64,000 nucleotides of DNA. Origin: Chitinophagales bacterium. GTDB taxonomy: Bacteria > Bacteroidota > Bacteroidia > Chitinophagales > Chitinophagaceae. Shown piece after piece: positions 43,594-50,895 of this stretch. Where the stretch lies: assembly GCA_017303335.1 (NCBI GenBank), contig JAFLBK010000002.1, positions 496,001-560,000 on the forward strand, given 5' to 3'. Each line of letters begins with the position of its first letter. The stretch's first letter is position 1. Under the pieces are notes generated by a model that worked only from the letters and a program-made list of their open reading frames with translations, made no database searches and was not told the origin of the DNA. The position numbers and the translations under genes are program-made.

Positions 43594-44372
43594 ATTTCAA
43601 TCTCTCCTTTGAATACCAGTTCGGCGGGGCCGCAGAGCCAGATGTTTTCAAAATGCTGGTCGTCGAATTTATCGAACTCAACACTCAGGCGGCCGCCGGG
43701 CGTTCGTACCTCCACGCGGTTAAAGCCTTTGTCGTTGTGGGCGCTCATGAGTGCCGCGGCGGTAACCCCGGTACCGCAGCTGTATGTTTCGTTCTCGACG
43801 CCCCGCTCGTAGGTGCGCACGAAGATGCCGTCTTCATCAACAGTTTCTACAAAATTCACATTGATGCCTTCGTCGCGGAATTCCTTGCTGTAGCGGATCT
43901 CCCGCCCGGTTTCAAACACATCGATGTTCTCCACATCATGGGCGAACTTGATGAAATGCGGCGATCCGGTATTCAGTATGATATGGCTGTTGTGGTAGTT
44001 CACCGTATACACATCCTGCATCTTGAGCCGCACTTTTCCCTGCATGTCGATCTCGGCTTCGTGCTTGCCATCCACCGCCACAAAATGATAGGTGTTCTTA
44101 TGAATGCCCATGAGGTGTGCGAACTTCACGAGGCAGCGGCCCCCGTTACCGCACATGGTGCTCGGGTTGCCGTCGGCGTTGAAGTAGATCATCTCGAAGT
44201 CGAAATATTTTTTGTTGTTCAGCATCATCAGCCCGTCGGCGCCGATGCCGAAGCGGCGGTCGCACAGCAGTTTTACTTCGCCGCCGGTAATATGGCTGTA
44301 GCGCTCGTCGCGGTTGTCGAGTATCACAAAGTCGTTGCCGGTGCCCTGGTATTTATAGAATTCGATCTTCAT
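43590..44372 (-). CDS. dapF: Diaminopimelate epimerase
   Basis: The 260-residue enzyme interconverts LL- and meso-diaminopimelate for lysine and murein synthesis. The two catalytic cysteines are C74 (STMCGNGGRC) and C199 (YSCGTGVTAAA), and the N-terminal KYQGTGNDFV is standard. It overlaps the dinB-like gene by ATGA. No other dap gene is in the window. Confidence 0.96.
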   Translation of the reverse strand: MKIEFYKYQGTGNDFVILDNRDERYSHITGGEVKLLCDRRFGIGADGLMMLNNKKYFDFEMIYFNADGNPSTMCGNGGRCLVKFAHLMGIHKNTYHFVAVDGKHEAEIDMQGKVRLKMQDVYTVNYHNSHIILNTGSPHFIKFAHDVENIDVFETGREIRYSKEFRDEGINVNFVETVDEDGIFVRTYERGVENETYSCGTGVTAAALMSAHNDKGFNRVEVRTPGGRLSVEFDKFDDQHFENIWLCGPAELVFKGEIEI

Positions 44373-44373
44373 G

Positions 44374-45255
44374 TCAGATGGTTGAGTCCGCGATGATCTG
44401 CAGCGAACGGTTGATAAGGTTTTCTACGGCTTTGCCGCCGTCGGGTGTAAATGTTTTGCTGATGCGGTTGGCTACGATCACGTTCAGGCTCAGGCAATGA
44501 TGCCCGAGCGCTTTACCGAGTCCGTAGATCGCCGATGTTTCCATTTCGAAATTACTGATGCGGTGGTTGCCGAAACGAAAACTGGTAAGGTCGTCGATCA
44601 GCCTTGGATAACCGAGTCCCAGCCGCAATACCCGGCCTTGCGGACCATAAAAGCCGGGACATGTTACCGTGATGCCCTGGTGGTAGCCATCGGTGAAATG
44701 TTTGAGCAGGGAGGCGCTGGCCATGCTCACGTAGGGGCTGATATGCCCGTTTGCGAGTTGCGTATGTGTAACAAAGGCATGCAGCAACTGGTTCTCTTCC
44801 TCGTTGTTTTGAAGCCGGTAGAAATGAAGGAGGTTGTCGAGCCCCAGCCCATGCGTGCCGGCCACAAAACTGTCTACCGGAACTTCGGCCTGCAGCGAAC
44901 CACAGGTGCCGAAACGGATGATATTAAGCGGAGTGAATTTCTCTTTGATGGTTCGGGAACCGAGGTCGATGTTGGCGAGTGCATCCAGTTCGTTCAGTAC
45001 AATGTCGATATTGTCGGGGCCGATGCCGGTACTCACGCAACTGATGCGTTTTTTACCGATCGTGCCCGTGTGCGAGATGAATTCGCGGTGCTGGTTGCGG
45101 TATTCCACCTTGTCGAAGTGTTTGCTTACTTCGGCAACACGGCCGGGATCACCCACGGTGATGATGGTGGTGGCGATCTCTTCGGGCCTGCAATCGAGGT
45201 GGTATACAGCGCCCCGGTTGTTGATGATCAATTCCGATTCGGCTATCCGGTTCAT
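44374..45255 (-). CDS. Nucleoside phosphorylase (uridine phosphorylase type)
   Basis: From ATG 45255 the protein has 293 residues. It has the phosphate-binding VGDPGRVAEVS, FGTCGSLQAEVPVDSF (ribose/phosphate site) and SNFEMETSAIYGLGKALGHHCLSLNVIVANR (nucleoside-binding E-M-E-T). This places it in the PNP/UDP superfamily, where it would split nucleosides into base and ribose 1-phosphate. Base preference is uncertain. It is the first gene of the run ending at the nudix gene. Confidence 0.9.
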   Translation of the reverse strand: MNRIAESELIINNRGAVYHLDCRPEEIATTIITVGDPGRVAEVSKHFDKVEYRNQHREFISHTGTIGKKRISCVSTGIGPDNIDIVLNELDALANIDLGSRTIKEKFTPLNIIRFGTCGSLQAEVPVDSFVAGTHGLGLDNLLHFYRLQNNEEENQLLHAFVTHTQLANGHISPYVSMASASLLKHFTDGYHQGITVTCPGFYGPQGRVLRLGLGYPRLIDDLTSFRFGNHRISNFEMETSAIYGLGKALGHHCLSLNVIVANRISKTFTPDGGKAVENLINRSLQIIADSTI

Positions 45256-45293
45256 GATTTGAATTTGTCGGTGCAATTTCCTTAAAATTACCC

Positions 45294-45301
45294 TATTTTT
45301 G
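45294..45301 (+). promoter_or_regulatory. -7 box upstream of the tRNA-Cys locus
   Basis: TATTTTTG matches TAnnTTTG. Transcription from it would include the 5' tRNA-like fragment at 45320 and then tRNA-Cys. Confidence 0.6.
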
Positions 45302-45319
45302 CGCTGGAAAAAATTTAAT

Positions 45320-45353
45320 GGTCCTTTGTCCGCCAGCTGGCGGATAGGCAAAG
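45320..45353 (+). pseudogene. 5' fragment of tRNA-Cys with palindrome in the D-arm
   Basis: GGTCCTTTG and TAGGCAAAG match the first bases and D-arm end of the tRNA-Cys that starts 3 bases later. Between them the sequence CCGCCAGCTGGCGG, a palindrome, replaces GGCCGAGTGGC. No anticodon or 3' half follows. Confidence 0.7.
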
Positions 45354-45355
45354 AT

Positions 45356-45426
45356 GGTCCTTTGGCCGAGTGGCTAGGCAAAGCTCTGCAAAAGCTTCTA
45401 CAGCGGTTCGAGTCCGCTAGGGACCT
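45356..45426 (+). tRNA. tRNA-Cys (anticodon GCA)
   Basis: The acceptor stem GGTCCTT pairs with AGGGACC. The D-arm is GGCCGAGTGGCTAGGC, the anticodon loop CTCTGCAAAAG carries GCA, and the T-arm is GCGGTTCGAGTCCGC. The 3' CCA is not encoded. A terminator (GATCGCA...TGCGGTC, T-run) follows at 45429. Confidence 0.95.
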
Positions 45427-46083
45427 CTAAAAAAAAGATCGCATTGTTGCGGTCTTTTTTTATTGAAAAAGCCGGTATGTTAATAGTTGTTTTTGTGGCC
45501 AGGCAACCCCGCAACCTGCGGGGTCTACAGCGGTTCCCTGCCTGACCTACGTCAAGCAGAAAGGGAGTCCGCTAGGGACCTCATCAAAAAAGATCGCACT
45601 GTTGCGGTCTTTTTTTATTGAAAAAGACGATCAGGGAATAATTTTTTTTATAGCCAGGCAACCCCGCACTATGCGGGGTCTACAGCGGTTCCCTGCCTGA
45701 TCTGCGTCAAGCAGGCAGGGAGTCCGGTAGGGACCTCTAAAAAAAAGATCGCACTGTTGCGGTCTTTTTTTATTGAAAAGACGATCAGTGAATAATTTTT
45801 TTTATAGCCAGGCAACCCCGCACTATGCGGGGTCTACAGCGGTTCCCTGCCTGACCTGCGTCAAGCAGACAGGGAATCCGCCAGGGACCTCTAAAAAAAA
45901 GATCGCATTGTTGCGGTCTTTTTTTATTGAAAAAGACGATCAGGAACTGGTTGTTTTTTTATGGGCAGGCAACCCCGCACTTTGCGGGGTCTACAGCGGT
46001 TCCCTGCCTGACCTGCGTCAAGCAGACAGGGAGTCCGCTAGGGACCTCCAAAAAAAGATCGCACTGTTGCGGTCTTTTTTATT
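45427..46083 (+). repeat. Tandem array of four palindrome-interrupted tRNA-Cys-like fragments with five terminators
   Basis: Period is 153-157 bp. tRNA-like parts lie at 45497-45582, 45653-45737, 45807-45891 and 45964-46048. Each keeps the tRNA-Cys segments GCCAGGCAA, TCTACAGCGGTTC, GAGTCCGCTAGGGACCTC (small changes). The anticodon arm is replaced by a CCCCGC...GCGGGG hairpin, and a palindrome of about 28 bases (CCTGCCTG ... CAGGCAGG) sits exactly in the T-loop between TTC and GAG. The 5' acceptor strand is missing. Terminators of the form GATCGCA...TTGCGGTC plus T-run start at about 45429, 45586, 45739, 45893 and 46050. They cannot be normal tRNAs. Reading frames crossing the array are not credible genes. 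Confidence 0.85.
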
Positions 46084-46118
46084 TACGAGGCGATATGGCA
46101 CGAATGAGATCTTTTTGG

Positions 46119-46712
46119 TCAGGGTCGTTGTTCGTAATTCGAAAAATCAAATCCCTGCAGGTAACTGATCTTCCAGTTGCCGTTTTCTTTTTTCGCTTTA
46201 ACCCGGTAGCGGAGGTCATCGCCCCAGGTCCAGGAAAACGCGGCGCTGTCGCCGGCCGCTTTGATATCGCGGATCGTTAACCGCTTCCAGTAATCATCCG
46301 GGTAATCCTGGCAATTGCACCAGGGATTGGCATCGTTGCCGAAAGGCGAGAGGTCGTTTGTAAGCCAGGTTGTTTTGCCCGAACGCATTTCATCATGCAT
46401 GTAAACGGCTATCCGCTGGTAGTGGTCTATAAAATCCTTACTGAAGAACTGGCTCTTTTGAATCGCATCCCGCAACGCATTGTGTTTGTTCCAGTCGATA
46501 CCCGCATAGGCGGTATCGCCCGGCTTGTTCAGCGCGGGTTCAAAATCGGGCCGGTCGCCGGCCGTTTGATGCCAGGTATATGCCTGCCTTACCAGGTTGG
46601 TGAGTGCCAGGCTGTCCTGGGTTGAGATGCCTTCCTGTTTTCCGCCGCTGTTGTTGCAGGCTGTTGTAATCAGTAATGCCAGGATTGCTGCTGTGCCGCG
46701 TATACGTTTCAT
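46119..46712 (-). CDS. Lipoprotein of unknown function
   Basis: The 197-residue protein has a lipoprotein signal (MKRIRGTAAILALLITTAC, Cys at residue 19). The mature domain (FFSKDFIDHYQRIAVYMHDEMRSG ... NPWCNCQDYPDDYW ... DDLRYRVKAKKENGNWKISYLQGF) resembles the DUF3828/NTF2-like export family, ending with the typical WKISYL strand. It has three Cys in the mature part if NPWCNC is counted. Divergent from the gene at 46873. Confidence 0.7.
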   Translation of the reverse strand: MKRIRGTAAILALLITTACNNSGGKQEGISTQDSLALTNLVRQAYTWHQTAGDRPDFEPALNKPGDTAYAGIDWNKHNALRDAIQKSQFFSKDFIDHYQRIAVYMHDEMRSGKTTWLTNDLSPFGNDANPWCNCQDYPDDYWKRLTIRDIKAAGDSAAFSWTWGDDLRYRVKAKKENGNWKISYLQGFDFSNYEQRP

Positions 46713-46764
46713 CCGGAAATGATTTGCCCGCTAACATAGTTATTTTCCGCGATTGCGCATAAAC

Positions 46765-46850
46765 GCTGTTCCGGAACAGCAATTCATCCAGCGCTTCGGT
46801 CAACTCATGCATACTCCGCTACCCGAACCCCCTGCCGCTGTATAGGTTTG
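46765..46850 (+). promoter_or_regulatory. CAAYTCATNC repeat pair and -7 box upstream of 46873
   Basis: A perfect 16-bp palindrome (GCTGTTCC/GGAACAGC, 46765-46780) abuts box 1 CAATTCATCC at 46780. Box 2 CAACTCATGC starts at 46801, 21 bp later. The -7 box TAGGTTTG is at 46843, 42 bp after box 2. Same geometry as 48720, 49460, 57110 and 59774. Confidence 0.7.
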
Positions 46851-46872
46851 CAGCGCAATAACGTTTAAAGCC

Positions 46873-47238
46873 ATGAAAGCAATTGTATTACTCATCGGGG
46901 TTACCCTCACCAGCATCATCGCTGTTTCCCGTGCCGATAAAAATATCAGCGGCACCTGGATCATGCAGCAGGGCGACAGCAACACCAACCCGCCTGTACT
47001 TCGCATCCAGATGGGCGAAGGCATCTGGGAAGGAAAGATCGACATGCCGGAACAACAGGTGTACGACCGCCGGGTTGAATCCATCCGGGTGGATGGCGAC
47101 AGCGTTTTTATCACCGTTTACAAGGGTGGGCCTGTCATCGCCGCGAAATGCATCAATGAAAACAGCATCCGGGGTGTGCTGCAGGGCGAAACGGCCACAG
47201 ACCCCGTTGTCTTGCAAAAACAAATCAGCAAACCCTGA
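46873..47238 (+). CDS. Small exported hypothetical protein
   Basis: The 121-residue protein has a signal peptide of about 21 residues (MKAIVLLIGVTLTSIIAVSRA). The mature part (NISGTWIMQQGDSNTNPPVLRIQMGEGIWEGKIDMPEQQ) has the lipocalin-like opening GTW and beta-strands, as in DUF2147- or calycin-type periplasmic proteins. It starts a run with the DUF1772 protein and the dihaem cytochrome, under a CAAYTCATNC promoter. Confidence 0.7.
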   Translation: MKAIVLLIGVTLTSIIAVSRADKNISGTWIMQQGDSNTNPPVLRIQMGEGIWEGKIDMPEQQVYDRRVESIRVDGDSVFITVYKGGPVIAAKCINENSIRGVLQGETATDPVVLQKQISKP

Positions 47239-47248
47239 ATCAACGTGT

Positions 47249-47716
47249 ATGTTTCTCCCGGTCGTTTTATTTCTCACCCTGCTCGTTTGGAGCGTTCTCG
47301 TCGGGCAATCGTACATGTATGCCATTGCGCTGACGGATGTGTCACGCAGTTTCGACGCGGCTTCGTATATCCGTTTCCGGCAACGCACCGATGCAAATTT
47401 CAGGGCGAAGTATACCTGGGTCGTGTACGCGGCCATGTTACTTACACCACTTCTCTGTGTACTCGCCTGGCAGGGCGGCTGGCTCTTATTCGGCGCCTCT
47501 GTACTGGCGCTAAAGATGCTGGCCCTGGATATCCTGCTAACGATCAGGGGCAATATGCCGATCAACAAGCGCATCAATAGCTGGACGGTGGAAAACTACC
47601 CGGCCGATTGGGAACAATACCGCTCGAAGTGGTTGTCGGTATACGCCAAACGACAAATCGTAACCATCATCGGCTTTGCCGCCTTACTGGCCGGAGCCGT
47701 TTTTAATAACGGGTGA
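47249..47716 (+). CDS. DUF1772 membrane protein
   Basis: The 155-residue protein has four membrane spans and the family signature RGNMPINKRINSW near residue 105, matching DUF1772 (anthrone oxygenase-like). Fungal relatives oxidise anthrones; bacterial ones are uncharacterised. It begins 10 bases after the previous stop, and a frame that continues from upstream of 46883 is ignored because that part is out of phase with the exported protein. Its position beside c-type cytochromes suggests membrane redox work, as inference. Confidence 0.8.
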   Translation: MFLPVVLFLTLLVWSVLVGQSYMYAIALTDVSRSFDAASYIRFRQRTDANFRAKYTWVVYAAMLLTPLLCVLAWQGGWLLFGASVLALKMLALDILLTIRGNMPINKRINSWTVENYPADWEQYRSKWLSVYAKRQIVTIIGFAALLAGAVFNNG

Positions 47717-47769
47717 GAAGGGGATCGATCTGTTTTAATCTCCCTGTTCAACCAACCAAACCAAATTGT

Positions 47770-48711
47770 ATGAAACGAATCAAGAAAGTCCTTGCCTGGA
47801 CCGGAATCCTGTTGCTTGTACTCATCCTCGGTATAGGCGTCATTGCTGCCACAAGGCAGAACCAGAAATACGAAGCGCCGTACCCGGATATCAAGGCATC
47901 GGCCGACCCAGCCGTGATTGCCAAGGGCAGGCACCTGGTATTGAACGTGGCACATTGTATCGGTTGCCACAGTACCGCCAATGTCGATTCGATCGATTTC
48001 AACACGGTGGATGTACCACTCAGCGGTGGCCGCCTCTTCGATCTTCCCGTCGGTAAGATCTATTCAAAGAACATCACCCCCGATACCGAAACGGGTATTG
48101 GTAATTACAGCGACGCGGAAATAGCACGGGCGCTTTATTACGGCGTGCATCCGGATGGAACCGTTGTATATGATTTCATGCCCTTTCACAACGTGAGCAA
48201 GGAGGATATGACAGCCATCATTTCGTACCTGCGTACACAAAAGCCCGTGAAGAACAACGTGCCCGAAAACAAACTGAATGTGATCGGTAACCTGGTGAAG
48301 GCCTTCATGATCGAACCTGTAGGACCTGAAGGTGAGATACCAGCCACCGTGAAGAAAGATACCACCGCGGAATACGGGCGTTACCTGGCCATGTATGTGG
48401 CCGAATGCAATGGATGCCATACCGAGCGGAATATGGCCGGGGCCTTTGTCGGCGAACCATTCGCCGGCGGCAAACCCATGGAAGCGAAAGGCTATCCGTC
48501 GCTGACGCCTCCCAACCTTACACCCGACCCGAGCAGCCGCATTTACGGATGGTCGCAGGAAACCTTTATCAACCGGTTCCGCATGGGTAAACTGATACCG
48601 TATTCGCACATGCACTGGAGTTCCTTCAAACACATGACCGATGATGAATTGAAGGCGATCTATAAATTCCTGCAGACGCTGAAACCGGTGAAGACGAAAA
48701 CGGGCAGCTGA
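47770..48711 (+). CDS. Membrane-anchored dihaem c-type cytochrome
   Basis: From ATG 47770 the protein has 313 residues. A basic start and one span (KVLAWTGILLLVLILGIGVIAA) anchor it. Two CXXCH sites, C63-H67 (CIGCH) and C213-H217 (CNGCH), each head a cytochrome c domain; NITPDTETGIGNYSDAEIARAL and NLTPDPSSRIYGWSQETF are the repeated post-haem blocks typical of cytochrome subunits of alcohol/gluconate dehydrogenases. No dehydrogenase subunit is adjacent, so the electron donor is unknown. Confidence 0.9.
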   Translation: MKRIKKVLAWTGILLLVLILGIGVIAATRQNQKYEAPYPDIKASADPAVIAKGRHLVLNVAHCIGCHSTANVDSIDFNTVDVPLSGGRLFDLPVGKIYSKNITPDTETGIGNYSDAEIARALYYGVHPDGTVVYDFMPFHNVSKEDMTAIISYLRTQKPVKNNVPENKLNVIGNLVKAFMIEPVGPEGEIPATVKKDTTAEYGRYLAMYVAECNGCHTERNMAGAFVGEPFAGGKPMEAKGYPSLTPPNLTPDPSSRIYGWSQETFINRFRMGKLIPYSHMHWSSFKHMTDDELKAIYKFLQTLKPVKTKTGS

Positions 48712-48719
48712 GCATGAAA

Positions 48720-48790
48720 CAATTGATTCGGCTCTTTTATCAATTCATGCCGGTATCGGTTGTGACGGTTGGATGACAAATCTACCTTGC
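48720..48790 (+). promoter_or_regulatory. CAAYTCATNC repeat pair and -7-like box upstream of 48814
   Basis: Box 1 CAATTGATTC starts at 48720 and box 2 CAATTCATGC at 48741, 21 bp apart. The -7-like TACCTTGC is at 48783, 42 bp after box 2. Confidence 0.65.
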
Positions 48791-48813
48791 GTCAAAATCA
48801 AAAACAACAAACT

Positions 48814-49398
48814 ATGCGTACAAAAGTATCAGCCATCATCCTGGGAGCCGTAGCACTCACCACCGCGGTGATCTCCTGCGACAATCAGAAAGAAAACAAA
48901 ACCACGGTACAGGCCATCAGCAACGACAGCCTCGTAAAGCGTGGCGCTTATTTAGTAAACAGCATCGGTTGCGATGACTGCCATTCGCCCAAGAAAATGG
49001 GACCGCATGGCCCCGAAGTTGTTGCCGAAACCCGCTTTGGCGGATTTCTTGCCAGCAACCCGATTGGCAAGGTGGATACCAATGTGATCAAGAATGGTTG
49101 GGCGATGTTTGGTCCAGACTTCACCAATACGGTAGGCCCCTGGGGCATGTCGTTCGCCGCCAATATCAGCAGCGACGAAACCGGTATCGGTAACTGGAGC
49201 GAACAGCAATTCATCACCGCCCTGCGTAAAGGAAAACTGAAAGGACTGGAAGGAAGCCGCGACCTGCTGCCCCCGATGCCCTGGTTTGTGTATAAAAACC
49301 TCACCGACGAAGATCTGCGTTCGATCTACGCCTACCTGAAAACAACCAAACCCGTAAAGAATGTGGTGCCTGCGCCAAAAGCGTTAGCCGATCTCTAA
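48814..49398 (+). CDS. Monohaem cytochrome c lipoprotein
   Basis: From ATG 48814 the protein has 194 residues. The signal peptide ends TTAVISC (Cys 22), so it is a lipoprotein. One haem site, C53-H57 (CDDCH), is followed by a cytochrome c domain with NISSDETGIGNWSEQQFITALRKGK and LRSIYAYLKTTKPVKN. It is closely related in layout to the domains of the dihaem cytochrome upstream but has its own operator pair. It probably relays electrons in the periplasm. Confidence 0.9.
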   Translation: MRTKVSAIILGAVALTTAVISCDNQKENKTTVQAISNDSLVKRGAYLVNSIGCDDCHSPKKMGPHGPEVVAETRFGGFLASNPIGKVDTNVIKNGWAMFGPDFTNTVGPWGMSFAANISSDETGIGNWSEQQFITALRKGKLKGLEGSRDLLPPMPWFVYKNLTDEDLRSIYAYLKTTKPVKNVVPAPKALADL

Positions 49399-49420
49399 GC
49401 CATGATTGCGGTTAATGAAA

Positions 49421-49448
49421 AAAGCTCCCCACCGGGGAGTTTTTTTTT
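49421..49448 (+). terminator. Rho-independent terminator after the cytochrome lipoprotein
   Basis: CTCCCC, ACC and GGGGAG form a stem-loop followed by nine T. Confidence 0.88.
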
Positions 49449-49459
49449 GCCGGCCGGAA

Positions 49460-49529
49460 CAGTTAATCCGGCTTTTTGACAATTCATGCAGCGGGATTCT
49501 TCATCCGGAAGACCCGGAAACTATATTTG
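49460..49529 (+). promoter_or_regulatory. CAAYTCATNC repeat pair and -7 box upstream of 49534
   Basis: Box 1 CAGTTAATCC starts at 49460 and box 2 CAATTCATGC at 49480, 20 bp apart. The -7 box TATATTTG is at 49522, 42 bp after box 2 and only 4 bases before the ATG. CCGGAACAG precedes box 1, as it does at 46771. Confidence 0.7.
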
Positions 49530-49533
49530 TACC

Positions 49534-50739
49534 ATGAAACGAAACTATTTCACAGCGTTGATCATCTGCCTGTTTATTCTGCACGATTCGCAGGCGCAAA
49601 AAAGAAATTTCAATTACGAAGATTATTTCTATTACCGCAATCACCAGTACCTCGAAACGCCATCGGTGTTGCTGAATGCAGCGGTATTGAAATCGGCCAT
49701 CGGGGATACCGTGGCCTGCATCAACCTGGTAAGGAAGGCCGCGGCGAGGGATATGTACGATACATCGTACATATCGGGCAGAAGCGGCATCAAATTCATC
49801 ACCCGCACAAAACACTGGGCCACGATCCGGGATACCATCGCCCGGAACAGGAAACGTTTCAGCGACCCCGCCAGCATGCAGATCATCACCAGCGATATCG
49901 ACCGTTTCTGGCAGTTATACGGCCAGGTAAACACCCCCGCGGCGGATGAAATCTTTCTGCAAAAATATATTCTCGAGGGTAGCCAGGGGCTTCGCACTTT
50001 CTTCGAAGTGCGCATGGGGCTCCGGGCCAGCAACCTGGTAACCTCACTGCGGACAAAGAATAGATATTATGAAAGCATACGCCCGGTATCGCTGGCGCTG
50101 AAAAACTATGCGCCGCAGATACGTGCTGCCGCGGCCCGGTTGAAGGCATTGTACAGCGATGCCATCTTTCCGCCAACCACTTTTGTGATGGCCAACTTCA
50201 ATGCATTCGGAACGGCCGATGGAGGAGGAGGGCAATTGATCGGGGTGGAATTCCTTTGTGATAAGGCAACGGCCGATACCAGCCAGCTGGGCGATTGGGA
50301 GAAGTCGAACCTGACCGATACTTCGAAGATACTTGGCATTGTGATCCATGAACTGATCCACATCGAACAGAATACCGCCCCGGCGAACACCCTGCTTGCC
50401 CGGAGCATCAACGAAGGCGCCGCCGATTTCATCAGCGAACTGGTATTGGGGTATAATCTCAATGCCCGCATCCATGAATACGGCAATGCGCATGAAAAAG
50501 AGCTCTGGGAAAAGTTCCGCAAGCAGATGGACGGAGAGAATACCGAGGAATGGCTTTACAATGGTTTCGACCCCAACCGGGGTTACCCCCAAGATCTTGG
50601 TTATTATATGGGATACCGTATCTGCCAGGCCTATTACCAGAAGGCGGCCGACAAAAAGCAGGCGGTAAAAGATATACTTGATATCCAGGATTTCAACGCC
50701 TTCCTGGCAAAGAGCGGCTATGAAGGGGGCCTTAAGTAG
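49534..50739 (+). CDS. Exported DUF2268-like zinc metalloprotease
   Basis: From ATG 49534 the protein has 401 residues with a signal peptide ending DSQAQ. The zinc site is H272-E273-xx-H276 (VIHELIHIEQN) with the third ligand probably E294 in SINEGAADF, a gluzincin spacing that fits DUF2268 proteins. GYYMGYRICQAYYQKA near the C-terminus is also typical. The substrate is unknown. The very short distance from -7 box to ATG suggests a leaderless mRNA. Confidence 0.82.
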   Translation: MKRNYFTALIICLFILHDSQAQKRNFNYEDYFYYRNHQYLETPSVLLNAAVLKSAIGDTVACINLVRKAAARDMYDTSYISGRSGIKFITRTKHWATIRDTIARNRKRFSDPASMQIITSDIDRFWQLYGQVNTPAADEIFLQKYILEGSQGLRTFFEVRMGLRASNLVTSLRTKNRYYESIRPVSLALKNYAPQIRAAAARLKALYSDAIFPPTTFVMANFNAFGTADGGGGQLIGVEFLCDKATADTSQLGDWEKSNLTDTSKILGIVIHELIHIEQNTAPANTLLARSINEGAADFISELVLGYNLNARIHEYGNAHEKELWEKFRKQMDGENTEEWLYNGFDPNRGYPQDLGYYMGYRICQAYYQKAADKKQAVKDILDIQDFNAFLAKSGYEGGLK

Positions 50740-50756
50740 GAGATACCCAAAAAACA

Positions 50757-50878
50757 CAATTCATACAGGGTTTTCCTCAATTCATACAAAAAATGAACAG
50801 TCGGGGCAAGCCCCAGGCCCCTGGGAATAAAAAAAATGTAAATTGAAAAAGGGCTGAACAGGAAACTGGAATCAGCCC
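50757..50878 (+). promoter_or_regulatory. Operator region of the LytS-LytTR operon
   Basis: Two identical boxes CAATTCATAC start at 50757 and 50778, 21 bp apart. Small hairpins follow (GGGGC/GCCCC at 50803-50814; GGGCTGA/TCAGCCC at 50851-50878). No -7 box lies 42 bp after box 2; the nearest candidate, TAAATTGA at 50839, is 61 bp away. The repeats suggest autoregulation. Confidence 0.6.
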
Positions 50879-50895
50879 GCTACAGAACGAGCAGC

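Noticed and set aside
45427..46083. CRISPR array or tandem protein-coding repeat
   Set aside because: Units of 153-157 bp are similar over their whole length, lack unique spacers, have no cas genes nearby and contain terminators; frames through the array (45773-46168, 45927-46280) simply translate the repeat.
46883..47248. Extended frame joined to the DUF1772 protein
   Set aside because: The upstream part is a shadow of the exported protein in the next frame; the membrane protein begins at ATG 47249.
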